This document shows positions 1 to 6,410 of a stretch of DNA of 7,519 nt, piece by piece (positions within the stretch are counted from its first letter, which is position 1; each line of letters begins with the position of its first letter). The DNA comes from an uncultured Oxalobacteraceae bacterium. Its GTDB lineage: Bacteria > Pseudomonadota > Gammaproteobacteria > Burkholderiales > Burkholderiaceae_D. The notes below the pieces were generated by a model. It was not told the DNA's origin and did not search any database. It saw only the letters and a program-made list of their open reading frames with translations. The stretch is from NCBI GenBank assembly GCA_937996605.1, contig CALKVB010000565.1, positions 1 to 7,519 on the forward strand. The letters are read 5' to 3'. Made by a program: the position numbers and the translations under genes.

Positions 1-21
1 AACGTCGTCAAGAATAAATAA

Positions 22-26
22 AAGGA
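22..26 (+). promoter_or_regulatory. Ribosome binding site that supports the GTG start of glk-hexR
   Basis: AAGGA stands six bases before the GTG at 33, normal Shine-Dalgarno spacing, which supports this non-ATG start. No promoter fits in the 32 bases available. Short open frames read into this stretch (one stops with TAA at 19-21, another with TAA at 15-17), so an upstream gene may end here. In Burkholderiales glk often follows pentose-phosphate/Entner-Doudoroff genes, but the upstream gene cannot be identified from so few codons. Confidence 0.7.
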
Positions 27-32
27 AAGACA

Positions 33-1961
33 GTGAATAACAAAGCGATTCTCGCGCAGGAATTCGATAGCCCGCGTTTATTAGCCGATATTGGTGGTAC
101 CTATGCTCGTTTCGCTTTGGAAGTGAGTAAGGGTGATTTTCAACACGTAGTGTCCCTGCGCTGTGAAGATTATCCCAACTTCTACGCGGCGATGCGCGCA
201 TACTTGGATGGTTTGCCAGCATTGAGTGTGGTGCATGCGGCAGTCGCGATTGCAAATCCAGTCGATGGTGATATGGTAAGTATGACCAATTATCATTGGC
301 AATTTTCGATTGAGGACATGCGTCAAAAGCTAGGCTTCGATACGCTTTTAATCGTGAATGATTTCACCGCCTTAGCGATGGCCTTGCCGCGTTTAAGCTC
401 GAATGATGTGCGTCAAATCGGTGGAGGCGAAGCGCGCAAACAAAGCGTGATCGGTTTGCTCGGTCCCGGTAGTGGCCTTGGTGTTTCCGGCTTGATTCCA
501 GCGGGTGATGGATGGATTTCTTTAGGTTCAGAAGGTGGTCACACGAGCTTTGCACCACGCAATGAACGTGAGATAGCAATCTTGCGTTATGTATGGAAAC
601 ACTTCGAACATGTCTCTTTTGAACGCTTGGTATCGGGACCGGGACTTGAGCTCATCTATCGCGCCTTGGCAGATCATGCTGGTGAGGCTGCCTTAGATTT
701 GCAAGCCCCTGAGATTACACAACGTGCTTTAGAGTCGGTTGATCGTCATTGCGAAGACGCACTCGACGTATTTTGTGCATTGCTCGGTACCGCCGCCGCG
801 AATTTGGCAGTGACTTTAGGTGCGATGGGTGGCATATACATTGGTGGCGGTATTGTGCCGCGTTTGGGTAAGTATTTTGAAACCTCTAGTTTCCGTCAGC
901 GCTTTGAAGAGAAGGGGCGTTTTAGTCGTTATGTGGCGGCGATTCCGACTTATGTGATTACGGCTGAACATGCGACCTTCATTGGTGCTTCTTCAATTCT
1001 TGATGCTCAATTGCGGAGCTTAAATCAAGATCCTGGCTCAGCTATATTGAGCCAAATTCGGCGCATTCGTCCTGACTTGTCACCTGCTGAACTGCGGGTT
1101 GCTGAGCATGTGTTAGCCCATGCCCGCGCTGTGGTGAATGATCCGATCGCTGAAATCGCACGCGCTGCCGATGTCAGTCAGCCAACTGTGATTCGCTTCT
1201 GTCGCTCACTTGGTTGTGAAGGTCTGTCTGATTTTAAATTACGCCTGGCCTCTGGTTTAACGGGGACGGTGCCGGTGACCCATATTCAGGTCACCAATGA
1301 TGACTCTGCACTTGAACTCGGTGCCAAAGTATTGGGTAATACCGCTTCATCGATTTTGCAGGTACGTAGCCAACTCAATCGCGAGATGATAGAGCGTGCG
1401 ATTGATCTCATCAATCATGCAAAAAAATTGGAGTTTTATGCGATTGGTCACTACGGCGTCGTTGCGCAAGATGCGCAATTTAAGTTTCTGCGCTTAGGTA
1501 TTCCTAGCATCGCGCATACGGATTCTCGTTTGCAATCTTTGTCGGCGAGCGTATTGAATGCCGACGATGTCGTGGTAATCAGCAGTAGTAGTGGTCGCTT
1601 GCCGGAATTGTTAGAAGTAGCGGAGAAAGCACGTGAACGTGGCGCGAAAGTGATCGCGATTGCGGCGAGCCATTCCCCCTTAATTCGTAAAGCTGATGTC
1701 GCTTTAATTGTCGATCATGTCGAAGATGTGACTACCCATTTACCGATGGTCTCGCGCATTTTGCACTTATTAGTGATCGATATGTTGGCAGTCGGGGTTG
1801 CGATGAGGCGCCATCCACAGGCGCATGGCGCGATGCCAGGCGAAGCCGATGAGCGTCTTGATGAAGCGCGAGCCACACCACGCAAACCAGCTGCGCGCAA
1901 TGAAGCACCAGGTGTCAGCTTGGCATCGCCATTTGCCAAGCTGACCTCTCATAGTCGCTGA
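33..1961 (+). CDS. glk: Bifunctional glucokinase / HexR-type (RpiR family) transcriptional regulator
   Basis: A 642-residue fusion. The N-terminal half (about 15-330) is a bacterial Glk-type glucokinase, which phosphorylates glucose with ATP in the cytoplasm. Visible motifs are the phosphate-binding DIGGTYARFA (19-28), NDFTA with the probable catalytic Asp110, GPGSGLGVSGL (144-154), SEGGH (166-170), SGPGL (201-205) and IGGGIVPR (270-277). The C-terminal half is an RpiR-family regulator: a helix-turn-helix (about 370-406, with DVSQPTVIRFCRSLG) followed by a SIS sugar-phosphate-binding domain (about 462-585, with VVVISSSSGR and PMVSRILHLLVIDMLAVG). The HexR family controls Entner-Doudoroff and glucose genes in response to KDPG; that role here is inferred. 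Each half has about its usual length, and the junction near 330-350 has no break. A hydrophilic tail of about 50 residues follows the SIS domain. The GTG start has a good ribosome site. Confidence 0.95.
   Translation: MNNKAILAQEFDSPRLLADIGGTYARFALEVSKGDFQHVVSLRCEDYPNFYAAMRAYLDGLPALSVVHAAVAIANPVDGDMVSMTNYHWQFSIEDMRQKLGFDTLLIVNDFTALAMALPRLSSNDVRQIGGGEARKQSVIGLLGPGSGLGVSGLIPAGDGWISLGSEGGHTSFAPRNEREIAILRYVWKHFEHVSFERLVSGPGLELIYRALADHAGEAALDLQAPEITQRALESVDRHCEDALDVFCALLGTAAANLAVTLGAMGGIYIGGGIVPRLGKYFETSSFRQRFEEKGRFSRYVAAIPTYVITAEHATFIGASSILDAQLRSLNQDPGSAILSQIRRIRPDLSPAELRVAEHVLAHARAVVNDPIAEIARAADVSQPTVIRFCRSLGCEGLSDFKLRLASGLTGTVPVTHIQVTNDDSALELGAKVLGNTASSILQVRSQLNREMIERAIDLINHAKKLEFYAIGHYGVVAQDAQFKFLRLGIPSIAHTDSRLQSLSASVLNADDVVVISSSSGRLPELLEVAEKARERGAKVIAIAASHSPLIRKADVALIVDHVEDVTTHLPMVSRILHLLVIDMLAVGVAMRRHPQAHGAMPGEADERLDEARATPRKPAARNEAPGVSLASPFAKLTSHSR
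1808..1831. repeat. Inverted repeat in the 3' part of glk-hexR
   Basis: GCGCCAT (1808-1814) and ATGGCGC (1825-1831) are perfect 7-base inverted arms around a 10-base loop. The site lies in the coding region just after the SIS domain, where the variable tail begins. No T-run follows, so it is not an intrinsic terminator. In a G+C-rich patch it could be chance. Confidence 0.35.
1914..1945. repeat. Perfect 12-bp inverted repeat inside the last codons of glk-hexR
   Basis: GTCAGCTTGGCA (1914-1925) and TGCCAAGCTGAC (1934-1945) are exact reverse complements separated by eight bases. In RNA this would form a very stable hairpin on either strand. It lies 14 codons or fewer before the stop and is followed by CTCTCATAG rather than T residues, so it is not a classical terminator. 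It encodes part of the non-conserved tail of the fusion protein. Confidence 0.8.
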
Positions 1962-1984
1962 TTTTACGGAATACCAGATAATGG

Positions 1985-2011
1985 GGCATCGAGCAATCGA
2001 TGCCTTTTTTT
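1985..2011 (+). terminator. Rho-independent terminator of glk-hexR
   Basis: GGCATCGA (1985-1992), a GCAA tetraloop (1993-1996) and TCGATGCC (1997-2004) form a perfect 8-bp stem, followed directly by seven T residues (2005-2011). It starts 23 bases after the glk stop. The T-run lies on one side only, so it terminates plus-strand transcription well. For the converging minus-strand peroxidase gene it offers a hairpin without a U-tract. The end of the T-run forms part of that gene's stop codon (2010-2012). Confidence 0.92.
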
Positions 2012-3446
2012 ATTGCCCACCAAATGGATTGCTACGCGGATTTGCCGCTGGAGCCGTGATGCTTGGCGTCGCTGGCACTACGGCATTTGCGGAGGTAGTG
2101 TAGCCATCAGTTAATGTTCGCAAGAAAGCCAAAAGGTCATCACCTTCAGCAGCGGTGAATGCTGGTCCTGCATTGGCGGGGCGGTTGAACGGTGGACGAT
2201 CGTTAACGATGTTTTTTAAGTAGGCTGCAGGCAGGTCATTCGGCACACCTGCTGGGCCATACCAACGACGTGGATCAGCATTACGCGTCGCATAAAATGC
2301 GATCACATCACTTAAGTTTTTAAAAGCGCCATTGTGCATGAAAGCTTCGCGTAGGGCGACATTGCGTAAGCTAGGCATTCTAAATTTCCCACAAAAATCA
2401 TCGATTGAGGTGGTATTCGGAACATTGGCAGTGAGTGCGGGTTTGCTGCGTGTTGGGCCGCATATGCCGAGATCAAAAAAGCTGGGGTTAGCGTTCTGCG
2501 GTATTGCTGGATTACGAGGTACACCTAAGGCGAAGTAAGTAAATTGCGAGAACAAATTGTCTTTTGGGTCTTTCGAATTGGGGTTCATCGCATGACAGGA
2601 AACGCAGTTTGCACGCCTTCTATCCATAAACAAATTCATTCCGCGTAATTCGTTAGCAGCGAGTGCGGTTTTGCCTTGAACAAAGGCATCGTACTTCGAA
2701 CTGAATGATTGAAAGCCGGGTGTGCTCTCATACGCGGCGATAGCGACCCCCAGTTTTTGGAAAGCTAAAGTAGGGTTATTAAAAATATCATTACCAAATT
2801 CAGCACGCATTAAAGCAGCGTAGGGCGCTGCCGCGACTTTTCGCACGACAGACTCCGCATTTGGATTATTCATTTCTGCAGCGGCTAAAAAAGGACCTAG
2901 GGCTTGCAAGGCGAGGGTGTCGGCACGACCGTCCCAAAAGTGACCGCCAATCGCGACAACGCCCTGAGGGCGATTTTGAAATGAGAATGGTGGTATAAAG
3001 CTGTTGTATGCGTTGCTCATCGCATTGCGCAAGCCCAATACACCTGCGATACTGCCTTGCGGTACGCCGCTACGAGAACCGTGATTGCTGGCGAAGCCTG
3101 TGCCCGCAGTATGGCAACTGACGCAAGCTGTTCCCGCAGGGACTGAAAGATTGCGGTCTGTGAAGATCAATTGCCCCAAAGTTTCGAGGCGTGTTTGGGC
3201 CACCGGAACTTGAGGAATTGGATTTTGATTAGATGGAACCGTTGTGCTTGGCAGTGGTGTTGTTGGGTTGGGGGTATTAGGTAGGGTTGGACCCTGTGGC
3301 CCTTGAGGTAATTGCGGTACACGTGGTGCCTGTGCAAATGCTTGTGTGCTCAGCACGGTAGACCAAGCAGCACTGCTCAGTAGCAAGAGGGCCGACAGGT
3401 TCCTCAACTTAGTTTGTGGCGATTGAAAGGGGGTAAATATTGGCAT
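2010..3446 (-). CDS. Exported di-heme cytochrome c peroxidase / MauG-family protein
   Basis: 478 residues from the ATG at 3446. An open frame runs 59 codons further upstream, but this start has an AGGAGAG ribosome site and begins a proper signal peptide: charged start, hydrophobic core LSALLLLSSAAW, probable cleavage after AFA (residue 38). The mature protein opens with a Pro/Gln/Thr-rich linker (about 41-84). Two CVSCH c-heme sites follow (108-112 and 281-285), with the family signatures GHFWDGRADTLALQALGPF (168-186) and FRMPSLRNVAL (355-365), then MHNGAF (370-375). Family members reduce hydrogen peroxide with electrons from small c-type cytochromes, or carry out MauG-like oxidations, in the periplasm. 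The substrate here cannot be told. Two extra cysteines (329, 352) flank the segment before the FRMPSLRN motif and could pair. It stands alone and converges on glk-hexR. Confidence 0.93.
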   Translation of the reverse strand: MPIFTPFQSPQTKLRNLSALLLLSSAAWSTVLSTQAFAQAPRVPQLPQGPQGPTLPNTPNPTTPLPSTTVPSNQNPIPQVPVAQTRLETLGQLIFTDRNLSVPAGTACVSCHTAGTGFASNHGSRSGVPQGSIAGVLGLRNAMSNAYNSFIPPFSFQNRPQGVVAIGGHFWDGRADTLALQALGPFLAAAEMNNPNAESVVRKVAAAPYAALMRAEFGNDIFNNPTLAFQKLGVAIAAYESTPGFQSFSSKYDAFVQGKTALAANELRGMNLFMDRRRANCVSCHAMNPNSKDPKDNLFSQFTYFALGVPRNPAIPQNANPSFFDLGICGPTRSKPALTANVPNTTSIDDFCGKFRMPSLRNVALREAFMHNGAFKNLSDVIAFYATRNADPRRWYGPAGVPNDLPAAYLKNIVNDRPPFNRPANAGPAFTAAEGDDLLAFLRTLTDGYTTSANAVVPATPSITAPAANPRSNPFGGQ

Positions 3447-3450
3447 GATA

Positions 3451-3457
3451 CTCTCCT
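3451..3457 (-). promoter_or_regulatory. Ribosome binding site that decides the peroxidase start
   Basis: On the minus strand AGGAGAG lies four bases before the ATG at 3444-3446. It is the best Shine-Dalgarno match near the gene and coincides with the start of the signal peptide. The 59 extra upstream codons would place a long non-signal segment ahead of it. A promoter for this gene must lie between here and about 3680, but I see no convincing hexamer pair on that strand. Confidence 0.8.
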
Positions 3458-3605
3458 GGTTAGTCGGCCGCGTCTCGAGGTACGTTACCGGATGTGAGCT
3501 TGAGTACATGCTAAAAAAAGATTGTGAAGGAAAAATGAAGAGCGCATAAAGTTTGAAGAGCTCTGCGATATTTGTTTTACCGCTGCCTTGTGTATTCATG
3601 ATTTC

Positions 3606-3633
3606 TTCACATTTGTGAGCCACAATTTATAAC
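3606..3633 (+). promoter_or_regulatory. Candidate sigma-70-type promoter of the baeSR operon
   Basis: TTCACA (3606-3611, five of six bases of the -35 consensus) is followed after 16 bases by TATAAC (3628-3633, five of six of the -10 consensus). Transcription would start near 3640, about 40 bases before the kinase start codon. The inverted repeat TTGTG-AGC-CACAA (3613-3625) fills the spacer and could be an operator. Confidence 0.5.
3613..3625. promoter_or_regulatory. Possible operator: inverted repeat in the promoter spacer
   Basis: TTGTG (3613-3617) and CACAA (3621-3625) are perfect five-base arms around AGC. The site sits between the -35 and -10 hexamers proposed for baeSR, where a bound repressor or activator would affect initiation. 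The arms are short enough to occur by chance, and I cannot name a regulator. Confidence 0.3.
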
Positions 3634-3655
3634 TTCTCGGTCAAACAAGTAATAA

Positions 3656-3694
3656 GTGAAAGCTCGAAGTGAAAGCTCGAAGTGAAAGCCCTAA
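3656..3694. repeat. 13-bp tandem repeat, three copies, running into the baeS start codon
   Basis: GTGAAAGCTCGAA occurs twice exactly (3656-3668, 3669-3681), followed by a third copy GTGAAAGCCCTAA (3682-3694) with 11 of 13 bases matching. The third copy supplies the GTG start codon and first codons of the kinase. Since 13 is not a multiple of three, the GTG of each copy lies in a different frame; only the third opens the kinase. Confidence 0.9.
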
Positions 3695-5196
3695 GTGTGT
3701 TTACTTTAACCATCGCGAAAAAAATCACATTTTCTGTCATTCTCATTTTAGTAGTGAGCGTGAGCGGCTTGGCCTGGCTGAGTGCGCGTAGTTTGCAATC
3801 GGGCTTTAATGACTACCTCAAAGAGAAACAGCAACAAGAATTGAAGAAAGTGGCAACAGCATTTGGTGGATATTATCGCGCTCACCAAAGCTTTGCTGAC
3901 CTACGACATAACCCAAGAGTGGTGCGCCCTATCTTAAATCGCGCATTAGATCGCGGAGAGCCAGATGAAGATGTGGAAGATAGGCCACCTCGAGCGCGCC
4001 CAGAGCGTGGTCGCCCACCCTTGCGCGACCGTGATGTTGAAAGGCCAGTATTGCATGCACCGCCAGGAATGGAGATTGGCCCGCGTTTAAGTCTTCTCGA
4101 TGCTGATGGCGAACCCGTATTTGGTCCTCTGCGGATCGGAGTGCAAAGTTTGCAAGAGGCAATCGAAGTTGACGGCCGTAAGGTAGGAACTATGGTTGCG
4201 CCGATTCCGCAATTTGATCTTGAAAAAACCACCTTAGATTTCGTACGTAGTCAAATCAAACATATTCTATGGTTTGCCTTAGGCGTTCTATCGATCGCTG
4301 CGTTAGTGAGTATTTGGCTTGGGCAGCATTTAGTTAAACCGATTGCGGGTTTGCGTAAAGTGACGCAAGAAATCGCCCAAGGTCGGCTCGACGCTCGTGC
4401 AGACAATACGACACAAGACGAACTCGGTGGTCTGGCATCCCAGATCAATCGTATGGCTGGTGCCTTGGAATCAAACGAGAAGAAGCGCCGTAAGATCATG
4501 GCGGATCTCTCGCATGAGTTGCGCACGCCCTTAACTGTGATGCGAGCTGAAGTCGAAGCGGTGATCGATGGTGTTCGTCCCTTGAATGTGGAATCGATGC
4601 GTTCGTTGGAAGCGGAAATTAAACACCTAAATAAATTGGTTGAAGATTTGCATCAATTAGCCTTGGCCGATAGTGGTGATCTACGTTTTCAATTTGAAGT
4701 GATCAATGTAATTGAATTGTTACAGCAGATCGCGGCGCGTTTTGAAGCGCGAATGCAAGAGATGGGCTTGCTTCTCAAACTGGATTTTCCCTCCTCGCCA
4801 ATACATTTATCTGCCGATGCTGGTCGTCTGACGCAAGTGATTGAAAATCTTCTTGAAAACAGTCTGCGCTACACGGACGCTGGTGGAAAAGTTGTGATGC
4901 GGGCACAGGGCGGAGCAGGCATCGTGCGCCTAACGATAGAAGATAGTGCGCCAGGTTTAAGAGATGGCGGCTACGAACAATTGTTTGAGCGTTTGCATCG
5001 CGAAGATCAAGCTCGTTCTAGAGCGAAAGGTGGTAGTGGGCTGGGTTTGTCGATATGTCGCTTGTTAGTGCAGGCACATCGCGGTGAGATCTCAGCAGGG
5101 CCTTCTTCGCTTGGTGGCGTCAAGGTGGAAATCCTTCTACCTGTTGAAGAGCGAAGTCGTACCCGGACGATTGCTGGTGCCGGAGGCAAATTATGA
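3682..5196 (+). CDS. baeS: BaeS-like membrane sensor histidine kinase
   Basis: 504 residues. Order: short cytoplasmic start, first membrane helix (about 15-35), periplasmic domain (about 36-190), second helix (about 193-213), HAMP (about 214-266), dimerisation domain with H-box DLSHELRTPL (275-284, phospho-acceptor His278), then the HATPase domain with N-box ENLLENSLRYT (388-398), G1 EDSAPGL (420-426) and G2 GGSGLGLSI (450-458). The residues after the H-box (RAEVEAVIDGVRPL, then LNKLVEDLHQLALAD) closely resemble BaeS, the envelope-stress kinase that phosphorylates BaeR. A stretch at 91-122 of the periplasmic domain is very rich in Asp, Glu, Arg and Pro, which I do not recall from BaeS. The GTG start at 3682 is forced by an in-frame TGA at 3670-3672; the only nearby alternative is GTG at 3697. 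No good Shine-Dalgarno precedes either. Confidence 0.93.
   Translation: MKALSVFTLTIAKKITFSVILILVVSVSGLAWLSARSLQSGFNDYLKEKQQQELKKVATAFGGYYRAHQSFADLRHNPRVVRPILNRALDRGEPDEDVEDRPPRARPERGRPPLRDRDVERPVLHAPPGMEIGPRLSLLDADGEPVFGPLRIGVQSLQEAIEVDGRKVGTMVAPIPQFDLEKTTLDFVRSQIKHILWFALGVLSIAALVSIWLGQHLVKPIAGLRKVTQEIAQGRLDARADNTTQDELGGLASQINRMAGALESNEKKRRKIMADLSHELRTPLTVMRAEVEAVIDGVRPLNVESMRSLEAEIKHLNKLVEDLHQLALADSGDLRFQFEVINVIELLQQIAARFEARMQEMGLLLKLDFPSSPIHLSADAGRLTQVIENLLENSLRYTDAGGKVVMRAQGGAGIVRLTIEDSAPGLRDGGYEQLFERLHREDQARSRAKGGSGLGLSICRLLVQAHRGEISAGPSSLGGVKVEILLPVEERSRTRTIAGAGGKL
5182..5186 (+). promoter_or_regulatory. Ribosome binding site of baeR inside the end of baeS
   Basis: GGAGG lies six bases before the baeR ATG at 5193. 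It lets ribosomes load on baeR independently even though the genes also overlap by ATGA (5193-5196), so both re-initiation and direct loading are possible. It contrasts with the poor site in front of baeS, which suggests more regulator than kinase is made. Confidence 0.8.
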
Positions 5197-5882
5197 ATGT
5201 AGCGAAAATTTGCGTCATTGAAGACGATATTAAAATTGCCCACGTTTTAATTGACTATCTACACGCCAATGCCTATCACACCACGCACTTTGTGGACGGA
5301 CTACAAGCGTTTGAAGCCTTACGAACACAAAGTTTCGATGTAGTACTGCTCGATCGTATGTTGCCAAGTTTGGATGGTGTCAAGCTTTGCCAACGTCTAC
5401 GTGAATTTAGTGCGGTACCCGTGATCATGCTGACAGCGATGGTGGACGAAGAGGATAAGCTTGATGGCCTAGAAGCTGGCGCTGATGACTATGTGTGCAA
5501 ACCATTTAGTCCACGCGAAGTTGTTGCGAGGGTCAAAGCGCAATTGCGACGCAGTCAATTCGCAAGTAATAGCGAAGCTTCTGAAGTTTGGCCCTACGTC
5601 GTCAATCAAACCAATATGAGTATTAGTCTGCAGGGCAACCTGCTCGCCCTCACACCAGTTGAATATCGCATCTTGGCCGAGTTGTTGTTACATCCCGGTC
5701 GTGTCTATAGCCGTCAACAATTGCTCGATGTGGCGAGCGATGATAATCGTGATAGTAGTGATCGTACGATTGATGCTCATATCAAAAATCTACGTAAGAA
5801 GATAGATGCTGTCTGTGATTTATCGCCACGATTACAGTCTGTGTACGGTGTTGGCTATCGTTTCGCTTTGCCGCAGGAATAA
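5193..5882 (+). CDS. baeR: BaeR-like OmpR/PhoB-family response regulator
   Basis: 229 residues, the usual length for the family. The receiver domain (about 4-118) has the acidic pocket ED at 10-11 with Asp12, the phospho-acceptor Asp54 in LLDRMLPSLDG, Thr81 in MLTAM and Lys103 in the CKPFSPREVVARV segment. The winged-helix DNA-binding domain (about 131-226) shows LTPVEYRIL, SRQQLL, the recognition-helix segment SDRTIDAHIKNLRKKID and the closing VYGVGYRF. The GADDYVCKPFSPREVVARVK run and the RTIDAHIKNLR segment closely match BaeR, which in enterobacteria activates efflux and periplasmic stress genes such as mdtABC, acrD and spy. Its start overlaps the baeS stop (ATGA). No efflux genes are visible in this window, so targets are inferred only. 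Confidence 0.95.
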   Translation: MNVAKICVIEDDIKIAHVLIDYLHANAYHTTHFVDGLQAFEALRTQSFDVVLLDRMLPSLDGVKLCQRLREFSAVPVIMLTAMVDEEDKLDGLEAGADDYVCKPFSPREVVARVKAQLRRSQFASNSEASEVWPYVVNQTNMSISLQGNLLALTPVEYRILAELLLHPGRVYSRQQLLDVASDDNRDSSDRTIDAHIKNLRKKIDAVCDLSPRLQSVYGVGYRFALPQE

Positions 5883-6038
5883 AGAAATATTTTTGATGTT
5901 TTAAAGGCACTATCGTTTGCTTTGAAGCATGAGTTTCTTCCAATTTCACTTCATTTTCCGCTCATCCTCCCTCCGTTTGGTGCCCTTTTTGGGTGGTTTA
6001 TTCCAGACTTTCGACAGTTCGTCGCATGTGCCTAGAAC

Positions 6039-6066
6039 TTGACATTGGGCTTAGATACAGTACAGC
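6039..6066 (+). promoter_or_regulatory. Candidate promoter of the small exported protein gene
   Basis: A perfect TTGACA (6039-6044) is followed after 16 bases by TACAGC (6061-6066), a weak -10. A second candidate just upstream pairs TCGACA (6011-6016) with TAGAAC (6033-6038). No intrinsic terminator is evident between the baeR stop (5882) and here, so read-through from baeSR is also possible. The rest of 5883-6038 is non-coding and shows nothing else I can name. Confidence 0.45.
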
Positions 6067-6067
6067 C

Positions 6068-6086
6068 ATCGAAACAAGAATTCGAT
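6068..6086 (+). repeat. Small hairpin in the likely 5' leader of the exported protein gene
   Basis: ATCGAA (6068-6073) and TTCGAT (6081-6086) are perfect inverted six-base arms around a seven-base loop. It sits at or just after the expected transcription start, so it could be an operator or a 5' mRNA structure. The remainder of the leader to 6130 is A-rich and unstructured. Confidence 0.35.
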
Positions 6087-6140
6087 AAACAAACAAAGCG
6101 AAACACCCAAACATTTAACGTTTTATTTTAGGAGAACATC

Positions 6141-6410
6141 ATGAAAACAATTACCGCAACAGCGATCGTTTCTGCAGCTTCTGCATGCTTAAGCTCATTA
6201 CTTTTCGTCGCTATCATCGGTGTAACAGCAACAACAGAAGTGAGTGCATCTGCTACGCCAGTACAAACTGTGACAGTGAAAGCAAATCGTATGAGCGACG
6301 CTGAAAAACAAGCTTACGACCTTGAAATGTCACAATCTGCCGTACAAGTTGTAGAGATCCACGCAAAACGTTTGACCACTGCACAAAAAATGCAATTGGC
6401 AGCTGAGTAA
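6141..6410 (+). CDS. Small exported protein with an internal duplication, family unknown
   Basis: 89 residues, with a good ribosome site (AGGAG, about 6130-6134) before the ATG. Residues 1-38 look like a signal peptide: Lys2, a long hydrophobic run (about 9-30) and a probable cleavage after ASA (36-38). The hydrophobic run is long enough that an uncleaved anchor is possible. The mature part, about 51 residues, is two related units 27 residues apart: VQTVTVKANRMSDAEKQ (41-57) and VQVVEIHAKRLTTAQKM (68-84). Each has a short beta-like V-x-V strand, A-x-R, then an A-E/Q-K helix start. The strand resembles the TonB box of outer-membrane receptors (compare DTLVVTANR of BtuB); LTTAQ fits the LTxxQ motif of Spy/CpxP proteins. 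Neither is enough to assign a function. It lies 258 bases after baeR on the same strand, with its own likely promoter. No cysteines follow the signal. Confidence 0.82.
   Translation: MKTITATAIVSAASACLSSLLFVAIIGVTATTEVSASATPVQTVTVKANRMSDAEKQAYDLEMSQSAVQVVEIHAKRLTTAQKMQLAAE

Noticed and set aside
2332..2538. 68-residue plus-strand ORF opposite the peroxidase gene
   Set aside because: It is fully contained in the heme-protein gene on the other strand and shows no motif or ribosome site of its own.
3447..3623. 59-codon N-terminal extension of the peroxidase, including a GSGKT string
   Set aside because: The ATG at 3446 has a strong ribosome site and starts a textbook signal peptide. The extension would bury it, and GSGKT without a P-loop domain is chance.
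3882..4232. 116-residue minus-strand ORF opposite baeS
   Set aside because: It lies within a clearly coding kinase gene and mirrors its Arg/Pro-rich segment; its own composition is Ser/Arg-rich without domain features.
5883..5990. Intrinsic terminator directly after baeR
   Set aside because: GGCAC (5906-5910) and GTGCC before CTTTTT (near 5980-5990) can pair, but only across a loop of about 70 bases. No compact hairpin with a T-run is visible.
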